A stretch of DNA of 64,000 nt from Pedobacter deserti (GCF_024436415.1 NZ_JAFMZQ010000001.1:558001-622000), one strand, 5' to 3'. Counted from the stretch's first letter, positions 9,678 through 18,861 are shown. Notes: generated from the sequence alone by a model not told the origin. Numbers and translations are program-made.

Positions 9678-9685
9678 TATCTTTG
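9678..9685 (+). promoter_or_regulatory. TAnnTTTG -7 box for ruvX
   Basis: TATCTTTG matches the Bacteroidota -7 consensus and ends 5 bp before the ruvX ATG at 9691. The transcript would start at or almost at the start codon. No clear -33 TTTG is seen. Confidence 0.65.
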
Positions 9686-9690
9686 GACCC

Positions 9691-10107
9691 ATGCCCCGTA
9701 TTATGGCCTTCGACTATGGAACAAAGCGTGTTGGTATTGCGGTTACCGACCCGATGCAGATCATTGCCACTGGTTTGGACACCGTGCATCCGAAGGATTT
9801 AGTGCAATATCTGAAAAATTATCTGGCTCGGGAAACTGTGGAGGCTTTTGTATTTGGCGACCCGAAACAAATGGATGGTACCCCTTCGGATTCCGCGCAG
9901 CATGTGAAGGGTTTTGCGCGTACCCTGAAAAAGACTTTCCCGGATATTCCACAGTATTGGGTCGACGAGCGATTCACTTCCAAACTGGCACATGAGACGG
10001 TGTTGCAGAGCGGGATCAGGAAGCAGGACCGGCAAAACAAGGAGCGTATTGATACCATTTCGGCTACGATCATTTTACAATATTTTATGGAGCACCCTCG
10101 TTTATAA
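9691..10107 (+). CDS. ruvX: YqgF/RuvX-family Holliday-junction resolvase-like / pre-16S rRNA nuclease
   Basis: YqgF-family RNase H-fold nuclease, implicated in 16S rRNA 5' processing and annotated as a putative Holliday-junction resolvase; 138 aa. The ATG at 9691 starts [18 protein letters not shown], the first acidic strand (D9). [12 protein letters not shown] and WVDERFTS carry the other conserved acidic residues, and [15 protein letters not shown] the C-terminal Asp. An in-frame start six codons upstream overlaps the -7 box and is unlikely. Probably transcribed with the following methyltransferase (9-bp gap). Confidence 0.92.
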   Translation: MPRIMAFDYGTKRVGIAVTDPMQIIATGLDTVHPKDLVQYLKNYLARETVEAFVFGDPKQMDGTPSDSAQHVKGFARTLKKTFPDIPQYWVDERFTSKLAHETVLQSGIRKQDRQNKERIDTISATIILQYFMEHPRL

Positions 10108-10116
10108 CAGCACAAT

Positions 10117-10752
10117 ATGAGCCTGATCAATGATGATATGCAGCAACTGCTGCTTCAATACTGTGAACCGGAAAGCGAGCTACTGAAGCACATAGACCGG
10201 CAAACCAATCTGAAGGTTTTGATGCCTCGAATGCTTTCGGGGCATTACCAGGGCCGCGTGCTGAGCATGGTGAGCAAGATGATTTCTCCAAAAAGGATAC
10301 TGGAAGTAGGTACCTTTACGGGTTATGCCACACTATGCCTGGCCGAAGGTCTGCAGCATGATGGCATGCTGTATACGCTCGACATCAACGAAGAACTGGA
10401 AGACATGGTGCGTGAGAGCTTCGCGGCATCCCCTTTCAAGGATCAGATCAGGTATATTATCGGCGATGCGACAAGCACGCTTCAGGAGATTGACGAGGTG
10501 TTTGACCTAGTGTTTATTGATGCCGACAAGAAAAACAATGGGACGTATTATGACATGGTGTTCGACCAGGTGCGGAGCGGGGGACTGATTATTGTGGATA
10601 ATGTGCTCTGGAGCGGCAAGGTGCTGCAGGAAAAACAGGATAAGGACACGAAAAACATTACGGGTTTTAACGACAAGATCGCTGCCGATGACCGTGTAGA
10701 GAAGCTGATCCTTCCGGTTAGGGACGGTCTGTTTATCATTAGAAAAAAATAA
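10117..10752 (+). CDS. Class I SAM-dependent O-methyltransferase
   Basis: Cation-dependent O-methyltransferase of the catechol/caffeoyl-CoA type, 211 aa. SAM motif I is ILEVGTFTGYA. LVFIDADKKN carries the acidic metal-binding residues, and IIVDNVLWSGKV the second metal-binding pair (D, N). The substrate is unknown; such proteins are common in Bacteroidota and often promiscuous toward catechols. It sits between ruvX and a peptidoglycan hydrolase with gaps of 9 and 24 bp, consistent with co-transcription but giving no pathway clue. Confidence 0.88.
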   Translation: MSLINDDMQQLLLQYCEPESELLKHIDRQTNLKVLMPRMLSGHYQGRVLSMVSKMISPKRILEVGTFTGYATLCLAEGLQHDGMLYTLDINEELEDMVRESFAASPFKDQIRYIIGDATSTLQEIDEVFDLVFIDADKKNNGTYYDMVFDQVRSGGLIIVDNVLWSGKVLQEKQDKDTKNITGFNDKIAADDRVEKLILPVRDGLFIIRKK

Positions 10753-10776
10753 TTAACACTGAAAACGAGCGTTTTA

Positions 10777-11766
10777 ATGAAATATAAACTGCTGGGCATT
10801 GCTGCAATTATCCTGTTTTTCTCGTCTTGTAAGACGAGACAATACAGCCGTAACAATAAAAAAATTGAAAAGGAAGCCACAAAAGCTAATCCTGAATACA
10901 AATCGCGGACAACCTTGTCTTATATAGAGGAGTTCAAGTCGGTAGCCATTGAAGAGATGAACAAGTACGGGATCCCAGCCAGTATCACGCTTGCGCAGGG
11001 CATCCTCGAGTCGGCCAGCGGCAACAGCAGTCTGGCGCGCTTTGCTAATAACCACTTCGGCATAAAATGTACGTCCGACTGGAAGGGAAAGGGGTATTAT
11101 AAAGATGATGACCAGAAGGATGATTGTTTCCGGGTCTATAAGGACGCGCGTGAGTCGTACCGCGACCATTCGGAATTTTTAAAGCGCAAACGCTACAGTG
11201 CTTTATTCGAGCTCGACAAAAACGATTACCGCAATTGGGCGATGGGATTGAAAGCGGCGGGCTATGCGACCAACCCTAAATACCCGGAACTGCTGATCAA
11301 CCTGATCGACAAGTATCAGTTATACCGCTACGATCAGCCTGAAACGGAAACGGAAAAATTGAAGCGGGAGGACAGGGTGTTTACAGAGATCAATGCCAAC
11401 ATTCCTAAAGAAGACAAGAAGTTTAAGCCCGTGGAGACGCCTCCGTCTAAACAGGTGCTTAAAGTGCCGGACACATTGAAAATCTCCGCTCCGCCGGTAA
11501 ACAGCGACATCCCGCCTGCGCCGGTATACCGCCCATATAAGCAACGCGACAAAAAGCCTGTTGTGGTATCGCCCGCAACTCCGGAACCAACGTCCGCACC
11601 TGATCCGGCTGCTGTTCCAGCTGAAAAGAATTATGTCGTAAAACAGGGCGACACCCTCTTCAGTATCTCTAAACGTTTTAATATTTCGGTGGAGGACTTG
11701 AAAACGCTGAACGGTCTGACTGACTCCGGAATTAAAATTGGGCAGAAACTGATTGTAGTTAAATAA
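10777..11766 (+). CDS. Glucosaminidase-LysM lipoprotein (peptidoglycan hydrolase)
   Basis: Predicted N-acetylglucosaminidase that cuts peptidoglycan glycan strands. A lipoprotein-type signal (LFFSSC, Cys18) suggests anchoring in an envelope membrane. Residues about 45-185 form the glucosaminidase domain: ITLAQGILESASGNSSLA includes the catalytic Glu region, followed by NNHFGIKC, FRVYKDARESYRDHSEFL and GYATNPKY. A Pro-rich linker (about 200-285) leads to one C-terminal LysM (YVVKQGDTLFSISKRFNIS, NGLTDSGIKIGQKLIV). 329 aa in total. Role in cell-wall turnover or separation is inferred. Confidence 0.9.
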   Translation: MKYKLLGIAAIILFFSSCKTRQYSRNNKKIEKEATKANPEYKSRTTLSYIEEFKSVAIEEMNKYGIPASITLAQGILESASGNSSLARFANNHFGIKCTSDWKGKGYYKDDDQKDDCFRVYKDARESYRDHSEFLKRKRYSALFELDKNDYRNWAMGLKAAGYATNPKYPELLINLIDKYQLYRYDQPETETEKLKREDRVFTEINANIPKEDKKFKPVETPPSKQVLKVPDTLKISAPPVNSDIPPAPVYRPYKQRDKKPVVVSPATPEPTSAPDPAAVPAEKNYVVKQGDTLFSISKRFNISVEDLKTLNGLTDSGIKIGQKLIVVK

Positions 11767-11799
11767 TGTTAATATTTTACGGCTCATGATGTTATCTTG

Positions 11800-11807
11800 T
11801 AGCTTTG
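11800..11807 (+). promoter_or_regulatory. TAnnTTTG -7 box
   Basis: TAGCTTTG ends 9 bp before the ATG at 11817, so the predicted leader is only a few bases. A TTG codon inside the box is in frame with the gene but is unlikely to be the start. Confidence 0.6.
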
Positions 11808-11816
11808 AGTTATCCA

Positions 11817-12569
11817 ATGAAGATTTTAGGCCTGCTTATTCTTTTTTGCTCTTGCATTGCAGGGGCTTTTGCTCAGACGAGCAACCTGCGGGGCTTCGTT
11901 GTTGACACAGACTCCAAACAGCGCCTGGCAAAGGTTTACATCTATAACAGCAGTCGCGATGAGGGCATTTATAATAATGCTAAGGGTGAGTTTGCGATCA
12001 GTGCCGCTGCGGGCGACACAATCTTTGCCGTTCTGGAAGGATATGCGGTAGATACAGTGGTGTTCCACGGGCAGTCGTCGGTGCTATTCCAACTTAAATC
12101 CCGCGGAATTACGCTTAAAGAGGTTTCCATCATGGGCAGGAAGCTGACGCCTCAAGAACAGTACGAGCTTACACAGCGCGAATATAAATATGCCCTTGAA
12201 AGGGGTAAATCTAAAGACCTTCTCAATTTGGGCATGGGTGGCGTTGGTCTGGGGATAGACGCGATTTATAACTTGCTGAGCCGGCAGGGAAAAAATGCGC
12301 GGCACTTGCAGAAGATTCTGGAGCGCGACTATCGGGAGTCGATCATTGATTATCGGTTCAGGCCTGAACATGTGAAGCAGGTTCTCAACATCAGTGACTA
12401 CGAGGCGCAGGATTTTATGCAGCAATACCGGCCTACCTATGAGTTTGTGCTTAGTGCGTCTGACTATGCTTTTGTGGTGTATCTGAGGAACAGTTATGCG
12501 AGTTATAAGCGTAATCCGGCCGCTTTTCGCCTGCCTCCTTTGCCTAAGGTAAAAATGGAAGAGTTCTGA
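11817..12569 (+). CDS. Secreted protein with carboxypeptidase-regulatory-like domain
   Basis: Bacteroidota periplasmic or outer membrane-associated protein of unknown role, 250 aa. A signal peptide (MKILGLLILFCSCIAGAFAQ) is followed by a CarboxypepD-reg-like beta sandwich (about 22-95: LRGFVVDTDSKQRLAKVYIYN, GEFAISAAAGDTIFAVLEGY). A helical C-terminal part follows (GRKLTPQEQYELTQREY, LQKILERDYRESIIDYRF). A second protein of similar design lies at 23673-24314; both end in a helical region after the sandwich. No enzymatic motif is visible. Confidence 0.75.
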   Translation: MKILGLLILFCSCIAGAFAQTSNLRGFVVDTDSKQRLAKVYIYNSSRDEGIYNNAKGEFAISAAAGDTIFAVLEGYAVDTVVFHGQSSVLFQLKSRGITLKEVSIMGRKLTPQEQYELTQREYKYALERGKSKDLLNLGMGGVGLGIDAIYNLLSRQGKNARHLQKILERDYRESIIDYRFRPEHVKQVLNISDYEAQDFMQQYRPTYEFVLSASDYAFVVYLRNSYASYKRNPAAFRLPPLPKVKMEEF

Positions 12570-12646
12570 CTGGAAAACTTTTATGCCCGTAATTAGTTTA
12601 GCATTAAACTTTTAATAAGTCACTTTTTTGCTTTACTTTGTATAAA

Positions 12647-13666
12647 ATGAAGCCTTTTAAGATCTGTCTTTTTTTATTGCTCGGCGCAGTATCTCCTCTG
12701 TTTGCACAGGAGATAGATACGCTTCCTATTGAAACTAAAGGACTTGAAATTAAGTTAAAGCGGAGTCCTATCCCGGTGCGTATAACGCCCATGGTATTCA
12801 AACCTGTACAGATATTGCCGGTTGTGGTGGATGAAAAAGTAAACTACTGGAAGACGACCACGCAGATTGGCGTAGATGTAAATCAGGGCTCGTTTTCGAA
12901 GAACTGGAAAGCCGGTGGTGTAAACTCATTTGCCGTGGGTGGCATGTTGAATTACAGGACAGCCTACAGCAAGGAGGGCTACAGCTATACCAGCGAGGTA
13001 AGGCTGGAATACGGTAAGATCAAAAATAAGGACCAATTGCAGAAAAAAACGAAAGACCGTATCTTCTGGGATAACAAAGCGGGTTTGCAGCTGTCGAAGA
13101 GTTGGTTCTTCTTTGGATCGGTAACCCTTGAGACGCAGTTTGATGCGGGTTATGCCTATTACAGGGAAGAAGGGGAAGAGAAGTCGTCCCTGATTTCCAA
13201 GTTCATGTCTCCGGGATACCTTACGGAGTCTATCGGTTTTGAGTACAAACCTGTTCCTTATTTTTCAACAAGGATCGGTACTGGTACGGCAAAACAAACG
13301 TTTATGCTGGATACAACGGTAATAAACACCCGGTTTAACAACGGAAATTACGGCTTAAGAAAGCGTGAAGGTGCAAGGCCTCCTCAAACGTTCAGAAATG
13401 AGCTCGCCTTTCAGGTAACCAGCGAACTCCGCGATAAGGAAATCTTTAAGAATGTATTCCTCTATGCTCGTTATAACATGTTTATCCCTTACGACAGGCA
13501 GCTTGAGCATATTGACCACCGCTTGGATGTTACCTTGAAGTCTCAGATCAACAAGTTTATGCGGGTGCAGATCAACGGCGTAGGTCTGTTTGATAAAGAT
13601 GCTGACCGCGAAATACAGGCCAGTCAAAACCTTTCCTTAGGTTTTGGGTTCACTTTCCCGAGATAA
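12647..13666 (+). CDS. DUF3078 family outer-membrane-associated protein
   Basis: Signal peptide (MKPFKICLFLLLGAVSPLFAQ) followed by a beta-rich sequence typical of DUF3078: WKTTTQIGVDVNQGSFSKNWKAGGVNSFAVGGMLNYR, later YTSEVRLEYG and a final strand ending in aromatic-flanked LSLGFGFTFPR, as in outer membrane beta barrels. 339 aa from the ATG at 12647; an upstream TTG adds only three codons. A degenerate -7 element, TTACTTTG, ends 7 bp before the start. Function unknown; family membership is from remembered patterns. Confidence 0.78.
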   Translation: MKPFKICLFLLLGAVSPLFAQEIDTLPIETKGLEIKLKRSPIPVRITPMVFKPVQILPVVVDEKVNYWKTTTQIGVDVNQGSFSKNWKAGGVNSFAVGGMLNYRTAYSKEGYSYTSEVRLEYGKIKNKDQLQKKTKDRIFWDNKAGLQLSKSWFFFGSVTLETQFDAGYAYYREEGEEKSSLISKFMSPGYLTESIGFEYKPVPYFSTRIGTGTAKQTFMLDTTVINTRFNNGNYGLRKREGARPPQTFRNELAFQVTSELRDKEIFKNVFLYARYNMFIPYDRQLEHIDHRLDVTLKSQINKFMRVQINGVGLFDKDADREIQASQNLSLGFGFTFPR

Positions 13667-13706
13667 GTAAACAGGTACAAGCCTTATGTGGGGTCAAAAA
13701 ATTCAC

Positions 13707-13714
13707 TAACTTTG
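13707..13714 (+). promoter_or_regulatory. TAnnTTTG -7 box for ffh
   Basis: TAACTTTG lies 36 bp upstream of the ffh ATG, giving a leader of roughly 30 nt that contains a purine-rich AGGATTAAGAG before the start. Confidence 0.6.
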
Positions 13715-13750
13715 GAGCGAGTATAATCACCATAAATACAGGATTAAGAG

Positions 13751-15091
13751 ATGTTTGAAAATTTACAGGATAAGCTGGACCGTGCGTTTAAAGTTTTAAA
13801 GGGTCAGGGTAGCATTACAGAGATCAACGTGGCCGAGACCATGAAGGAGATCCGTAAGGCGCTTTTGGATGCCGACGTAAATTATAAGACAGCGAAAACC
13901 TTTACGGATGAGGTGAAGCAGAAGGCGCTTGGTCAGAACGTTCTTACGTCTATCTCGCCCGGACAGTTGCTCACCAAGGTCATGAACGATGAGCTGACCT
14001 CCCTGATGGGTGGTGAGGTTACGGAGCTTGACCTTAAGAACAATCCTACGATTATCCTGATTGCGGGTTTGAACGGTGCGGGTAAAACGACCTTTACCGG
14101 TAAACTGGCAAACTTCCTTAAAGCTAAAGGTAAGAAGCCTCTTTTGGTGGCGGGCGACGTATATCGTCCTGCAGCGATTGATCAGTTGGAGGTTCTGGGC
14201 GGACAGGTTGGTGTGCCGGTGTATGTAAACCGCGACTCGAAAGACCCGGTAGGTATTGCCGTGGAAGGTATTGCCGAGGGTAAAAAACAGAATAACAATG
14301 TTATTATCATAGATACAGCAGGCCGGTTGGCGGTAGATGAGCAGATGATGGATGAGATTGCCGCTGTTAAAGCCAATACTAAACCGCATGAAATCCTGTT
14401 CGTTGTTGATGCCATGACCGGACAGGATGCGGTTAACACTGCCAAGGCTTTTAACGACCGCCTTGATTTCACCGGGGTGGTTTTAACGAAACTTGATGGT
14501 GATACCCGCGGTGGTGCTGCGCTTTCTATCAAATCGGTGGTAAACAAGCCCATTAAATTTATTGGCACGGGTGAGAAAATGGAGGCGCTGGATGTATTCT
14601 ATCCGGACCGTATGGCTTCCCGTATTCTGGGTATGGGTGACGTGGTTTCCCTTGTAGAGCGCGCGCAGCAGCAGTTTGACGAGAAAGAGGCTGCGGAACT
14701 TCAAAAGAAAATCCGTAAGAATAAGTTCGACTTCAACGACTTTTATAATCAGATCCAGCAAATTAAAAAGATGGGCAACATGAAGGATCTGATGGGGATG
14801 ATCCCAGGCGTTGGCAAAATGATGAAGAACATCGAGATCGAAGATGATGCGTTTAAAGGTATTGAAGCGATCATCCAGTCTATGACGCCGTTTGAGAAGG
14901 AAAACCCGGATAGCATTCAGCAAAGCAGAAGGCTTAGGATCGCTAAAGGCTCGGGCCGACCTGTTGAGGAGGTTACTAAACTGATCAAGCAGTTTGAGGA
15001 CATGCGTAAGGTGATGAAGCAATTCTCAAATCCGGCCGCTGCGGCAAAGATGATGAGAAACATGCCGAAAATGCCTCAGGGAAGAATGTAG
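13751..15091 (+). CDS. ffh: Signal recognition particle GTPase Ffh
   Basis: SRP54-type GTPase that binds signal sequences and 4.5S RNA for co-translational targeting to FtsY and SecYEG. 446 aa. The N domain (about 1-95) is followed by the G domain with P-loop GLNGAGKTTFTGKL (about 105-118), DVYRPAAIDQL, IIDTAGRLAVD, VLTKLDGDTRGGAAL and GTGEKMEAL. The M domain has Met-rich helices (MGNMKDLMGMIPGVGKMMKN) and the RNA-binding RRLRIAKGSGRP. The C-terminus is Met/Ala rich. No 4.5S RNA gene was recognised in this window. Confidence 0.97.
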   Translation: MFENLQDKLDRAFKVLKGQGSITEINVAETMKEIRKALLDADVNYKTAKTFTDEVKQKALGQNVLTSISPGQLLTKVMNDELTSLMGGEVTELDLKNNPTIILIAGLNGAGKTTFTGKLANFLKAKGKKPLLVAGDVYRPAAIDQLEVLGGQVGVPVYVNRDSKDPVGIAVEGIAEGKKQNNNVIIIDTAGRLAVDEQMMDEIAAVKANTKPHEILFVVDAMTGQDAVNTAKAFNDRLDFTGVVLTKLDGDTRGGAALSIKSVVNKPIKFIGTGEKMEALDVFYPDRMASRILGMGDVVSLVERAQQQFDEKEAAELQKKIRKNKFDFNDFYNQIQQIKKMGNMKDLMGMIPGVGKMMKNIEIEDDAFKGIEAIIQSMTPFEKENPDSIQQSRRLRIAKGSGRPVEEVTKLIKQFEDMRKVMKQFSNPAAAAKMMRNMPKMPQGRM

Positions 15092-15185
15092 TCTTCTGCC
15101 TAAAAAATAAATTTCTTTTACGGCAACCGTCGTGGCGGTAAATCAGCTTAATTTAGACAAGGGCAACGAGCCCCTCGTAAAAGCT

Positions 15186-16724
15186 ATGCTGGTAAAAACA
15201 TATGGAGGCGCCGTATTTGGTGTCAATGCGCTTACGATAACGCTTGAGGTGAGCATTGGTGGTGGCAATAGGTATCATATCGTTGGCTTGCCCGACAATG
15301 CGATCAAGGAAAGTCTGCGCAGAGTAGAAAACGCGATCCAGTCGGCCGGTCTCAAAATGCCCAGACAGAAAATTGTGATTAACCTGGCGCCTGCCGACAT
15401 CAGGAAGGAAGGTTCTGCATACGATTTACCTATTGCTATTGGCATCCTGGCAGCTTCAGGTCAGATTGAAGCGGACGACATAGGCAATTACTTTATTATG
15501 GGCGAACTCTCGCTCGACGGGACACTCCAGCCGTTTAAAGGTGCTTTGCCAATCGCAATACAAGCAAGACAGGCTGGCTTCGGTGGCTTTATTCTGCCGG
15601 ACGCAAATGCTGGGGAAGCAGCTATTGTAAGCGATATTTCGGTATATGGCATGCGCACGCTGCCCGAAGTGGTTAGCTTTTTTACCGGAGGCCAGAGACC
15701 TGAACCGGTGGTGGTAAATACCCGCGTTGACTTTTTCAGGAGTATAAACCGGTATCCTTACGACTTTGCTGATGTTAAGGGCCAGGAAAACATCAAACGC
15801 GCGATGGAGATTGCAGCTGCTGGCGGGCATAACCTGATTCTGATTGGTCCACCGGGCGCGGGAAAAACGATGCTGGCCAAGCGGTTGCCAACGATCCTTC
15901 CTCCCCTTAGTCTGCATGAAGCGCTGGAGACCACGAAAATTCATTCGGTCGCGGGTAAGTTAAGTGCCGCAAATGCCTTGATGACCGAACGCCCTTACCG
16001 CAGTCCGCATCACACAATCTCGGATATGGCATTGGTTGGCGGTGGCGCTAATCCGCAGCCTGGGGAGATCTCCCTTGCGCATAACGGCGTACTATTTCTG
16101 GATGAACTTCCGGAGTTTAAAAGAAGCGTACTGGAAGTGATGCGTCAGCCGCTGGAAGACAGGAATGTGGTGATATCAAGAGCAAAGATGTGTGTGGATT
16201 ACCCCGCCAGCTTCATGCTTATCGCCTCTATGAATCCGTGCCCATGTGGTTTCTTTAACCACCCCGAGCGCGAATGTACCTGTAGTCCGGGCGAGGTTCA
16301 GCGCTATCTTGGAAAGATTTCAGGACCCTTGCTGGACCGGATTGACCTGCACGTGGAAGTAACCCCTGTTGACTTTAATGCCTTGACATCTGCTGCGGAG
16401 GCTGAGCCGAGCAGTGCGATTCGCGAAAGGGTGATCGCTGCCAGGGCAGTGCAAACGGAAAGATTCAGGCAGCAGGAATCGCTGCACTACAACGCGCAAA
16501 TGAGCCCCAATATGGTCCGCGCAGTTTGTAAAATTAATCCTGACGGACAGCAGTTAATTAAGCGTGCCATGGAAAAACTTGGGCTTTCGGCCAGGGCGTA
16601 TGACCGTATACTGAAGGTTTCGCGCACCATTGCGGATCTGACGGGGACACCGGAAATCCGCCTGGAGCATTTGGCGGAGGCAATCCATTACCGCAGCCTG
16701 GACAGAAGCAGCTGGAACCGGTAG
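15186..16724 (+). CDS. YifB/ComM-family Mg-chelatase-like AAA+ ATPase
   Basis: Homologue of ComM, a hexameric helicase promoting branch migration during natural transformation, widespread as YifB. The ATG at 15186 gives the canonical N-terminus MLVKTYGGAVFGVNALTI; a GTG 54 bp upstream would add 18 atypical residues. N-terminal ChlI-like domain with RVENAIQSAGLKMPRQKIVINLAPADIRKEG. AAA+ core with GPPGAGKTMLAKRLP, NGVLFLDELPEF and arginine finger region LDRIDLHVEV. The zinc-like PCPCGFFNHPERECTC segment is intact. Length 512 aa is normal. It ends one base before a convergent small gene. Confidence 0.92.
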   Translation: MLVKTYGGAVFGVNALTITLEVSIGGGNRYHIVGLPDNAIKESLRRVENAIQSAGLKMPRQKIVINLAPADIRKEGSAYDLPIAIGILAASGQIEADDIGNYFIMGELSLDGTLQPFKGALPIAIQARQAGFGGFILPDANAGEAAIVSDISVYGMRTLPEVVSFFTGGQRPEPVVVNTRVDFFRSINRYPYDFADVKGQENIKRAMEIAAAGGHNLILIGPPGAGKTMLAKRLPTILPPLSLHEALETTKIHSVAGKLSAANALMTERPYRSPHHTISDMALVGGGANPQPGEISLAHNGVLFLDELPEFKRSVLEVMRQPLEDRNVVISRAKMCVDYPASFMLIASMNPCPCGFFNHPERECTCSPGEVQRYLGKISGPLLDRIDLHVEVTPVDFNALTSAAEAEPSSAIRERVIAARAVQTERFRQQESLHYNAQMSPNMVRAVCKINPDGQQLIKRAMEKLGLSARAYDRILKVSRTIADLTGTPEIRLEHLAEAIHYRSLDRSSWNR

Positions 16725-16725
16725 A

Positions 16726-16986
16726 TTAATCTTCGTCTTCGTCCAGTTCATCATCTTCTGCAGGAGGCACATAGGCAACGATTTCACGGCCGATTTGATT
16801 GATCTCTTCGTCGGCCTCAAAGTCAGGTGTACCGGTCTCAGCATCCAACTTGATCCACTGGGTATCGGTATCTTTTTGAATAAGAGCGTATTCTTTTCCG
16901 TCCTTATATATGGCGTAGGTATCATTTCCTTCAGGAAATACCGCATAGTTCACATCGCCGAGTATGATATCAAATGGTTGCTGCAT
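16726..16986 (-). CDS. Small acidic hypothetical protein, 86 aa
   Basis: Not recognised. It starts MQQPFDIILGDVNYAVFPEG, reads as a small beta-rich domain (YAIYKDGKEYALIQKD) and finishes with a very acidic tail (DDELDEDED). No signal peptide or membrane segment, so cytoplasmic. Its stop lies one base from the convergent comM-like stop. A -7-like element, TATCTTTA, is on the minus strand at 17008-17015, about 20 bp upstream of the ATG, which supports independent expression. Confidence 0.7.
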   Translation of the reverse strand: MQQPFDIILGDVNYAVFPEGNDTYAIYKDGKEYALIQKDTDTQWIKLDAETGTPDFEADEEINQIGREIVAYVPPAEDDELDEDED

Positions 16987-17042
16987 GGCTACTGTTTTAT
17001 TCTGGTGTAAAGATAATCAGAATTACGGAGCTGTTTCAGCAC

Positions 17043-18311
17043 TTAGAAGTCGAATTTCAATCGGAGACCGGTACCCATGAAGCGCAGGTTTTCTTTAGAA
17101 ATTTCCTTCATCGGCACCTTCATAAAGGGTTCTATGGAAATTGCCTTGTCGCCCGCTATTTTCTGCCTGAATCCAAAAGAAAAATTATAGAAGCCAAGGT
17201 AGTTCTGCTGGTTGACCTCAGACCGCGGAGCCTCCTCTCTAGCTTTCTCGGCAACAATGACGGTTTTAAAGCTGTCTTCCTCACCGGCCAGGGTGGGGGC
17301 GTTCTGCACCAGGCGCTCCTGTATATAGGTGTTGTTCTGGCGCTGATTGATGACCGCGAAAGCCGAGACGCCTACGTTTGCATATACCTTTTCGCTGAAG
17401 CGGTATTTTACTTCCAGCGGGATGTCTATTCCTACTACCCTGGCATCCACAGACTCCAGGCTTTTCGATTCGCTGGCGATGGCAGTCTTCGCAGGCGATT
17501 CCATCAGCCGGTTGTCCTCAGTACCTTTAGATGCCGCCATTTCATTATAAGAGAGCCCTGAGCTTAAGGATACTTTATCGGAAAGCGCGTAGGCCATACT
17601 TAAGCCGTAACCCATATTCAATTTGCCTGCATTGCCTACAGAGGGCGCCAGCATAACGCCGACTTCCCACTTGTCGGCCGCGGACGAAGCATCTTTTTTA
17701 GGCTGAGCCTGGTTCCTCGCCGACTCGAGCGCCAGGAACGTTTCGATATCGTTCCTTCTGGCTGTCACCGGCGTAGTTGTTGTTTCTTCCTGAGGACGGG
17801 CTACTCTCTCTGAGGCCGACTGTTCCAGCTTAGGTACAACGTTGGCTATGTTGTATGCCGGGTTTTTAGCGATTGCCTGTACCGGACTAGCTTCAGGGTC
17901 CTGCGCAACGGCATATCCCTGCGTTTCAGTGCCCGGAGTTACCGCAGGATGAACAATGATCTGCTCCCGTTTTGAAATATGGGTTTCAGGTGCAGTTGTT
18001 TCGGGGGCCTTCTGAATACCCGTATCTTCAATCTTTGTAAGTCCTGGCTGTTCCTGAGCCGGAATCAGTGAGTCTGGTGTTTGCGTCTGGTTAAAGAAGA
18101 ACAATTTGGCTACAATGAGTCCCACTGCAGCAGCAGAGCCTATTGCGCCGAGCCATAATATAAGCGGCTTGCGTCCTGGCTGCTTCTTCGTACTAAATTC
18201 TTCCCATGCGCCCGGGCGATAAGGCTCCTCATGCCCGATCAAACCCTCCCGAATACGGGCAATCAGCTCGTCCTCTCCTGGCTCTCTATGATCAGTTGGT
18301 CGCATAAACAT
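17043..18311 (-). CDS. Membrane-anchored protein with C-terminal outer-membrane-type beta-barrel domain, co-encoded with ECF sigma factor
   Basis: 422-aa protein with an odd layout. An N-terminal, charged, probably cytoplasmic segment (about 1-47) is followed by one transmembrane helix (about 49-73, LILWLGAIGSAAAVGLIVAKLFFF). A long Thr/Pro/Gln-rich linker (about 75-210) follows. The C-terminal region (about 212-422) looks like a small porin-type barrel, with alternating strands such as WEVGVMLAPSVG, LSMAYALSDKVSLSSGLSYNEM and a terminal aromatic LRLKFDF. It overlaps the sigma factor gene by about 20 bp, so the two are coupled. The sigma-anti-sigma position suggests a regulatory N-terminus, but no anti-sigma zinc motif is visible. 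A start at Met3 (18305) is equally possible. Confidence 0.72.
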   Translation of the reverse strand: MFMRPTDHREPGEDELIARIREGLIGHEEPYRPGAWEEFSTKKQPGRKPLILWLGAIGSAAAVGLIVAKLFFFNQTQTPDSLIPAQEQPGLTKIEDTGIQKAPETTAPETHISKREQIIVHPAVTPGTETQGYAVAQDPEASPVQAIAKNPAYNIANVVPKLEQSASERVARPQEETTTTPVTARRNDIETFLALESARNQAQPKKDASSAADKWEVGVMLAPSVGNAGKLNMGYGLSMAYALSDKVSLSSGLSYNEMAASKGTEDNRLMESPAKTAIASESKSLESVDARVVGIDIPLEVKYRFSEKVYANVGVSAFAVINQRQNNTYIQERLVQNAPTLAGEEDSFKTVIVAEKAREEAPRSEVNQQNYLGFYNFSFGFRQKIAGDKAISIEPFMKVPMKEISKENLRFMGTGLRLKFDF

Positions 18312-18861
18312 GACTTAAATTTTTAACATATAAATCCCTCAGCCTTGTCTTGGCCCTGGTAAGATAAACCCTGCTCGAGCTTTCAGAGATACTCAGTGCC
18401 CTGGAAATCTCATCGTGCGAGAAGCCTTCGATCTCATACATATTGAAAATAAGGCGCTGGGTTTCCGGGAGGGCATTGAGCAGGCTCATGATGTCCCGCA
18501 CGTTAAGTTGAGTGATGGCGTTTAGATGGGTAACTGGCTGGTCGCCCTCTGCAATATCGTCTATCGAGGTAAACTCTTTTCTGGCTCTGAGAAAATCGAT
18601 CGCAGTTCGGGATGATATTCTGGCAATCCATCCCTTGAAAGCCTTCTGAAGCTGGTCGTCCTCTTTAGGAAAACTGAATTGTGCGATGCTTTTAAATATC
18701 TTGATAAAACTGTCGTTGACGAGTTCCTCCGCGTCATCGCGGTTGTTTACGTAGCGTAAAATAACCCCAATAATGTATCCGTAAAATGATTTGTAGACCA
18801 TTTCTTTGCATTTGTTGTCGTTATTTAAGCAACCTTTGATTGCTTGATGCAAATGGAGCAT
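18292..18861 (-). CDS. RNA polymerase ECF-type sigma factor
   Basis: Group IV sigma-70 family protein, 189 aa. Region 2 is visible as VILRYVNNRDDAEELVNDSFIKIF and FKGWIARISSRTAIDFLR. Region 4 is LNALPETQRLIFNMYEIEGFSHDEISRALSISESSSRVYLTRAKTRLR with a clear helix-turn-helix. It probably drives its own operon with the overlapping membrane/barrel protein. A near-consensus -7 element (GATATTTG, minus strand, 18902-18909) lies 40 bp upstream. The inducing signal is unknown. Confidence 0.92.
   Translation of the reverse strand: MLHLHQAIKGCLNNDNKCKEMVYKSFYGYIIGVILRYVNNRDDAEELVNDSFIKIFKSIAQFSFPKEDDQLQKAFKGWIARISSRTAIDFLRARKEFTSIDDIAEGDQPVTHLNAITQLNVRDIMSLLNALPETQRLIFNMYEIEGFSHDEISRALSISESSSRVYLTRAKTRLRDLYVKNLSHVYATN

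Noticed and set aside
16351..16366. CACGTGGAAG within the comM-like gene, similar to parS
   Set aside because: Only half the palindrome matches and it lies in conserved coding sequence.
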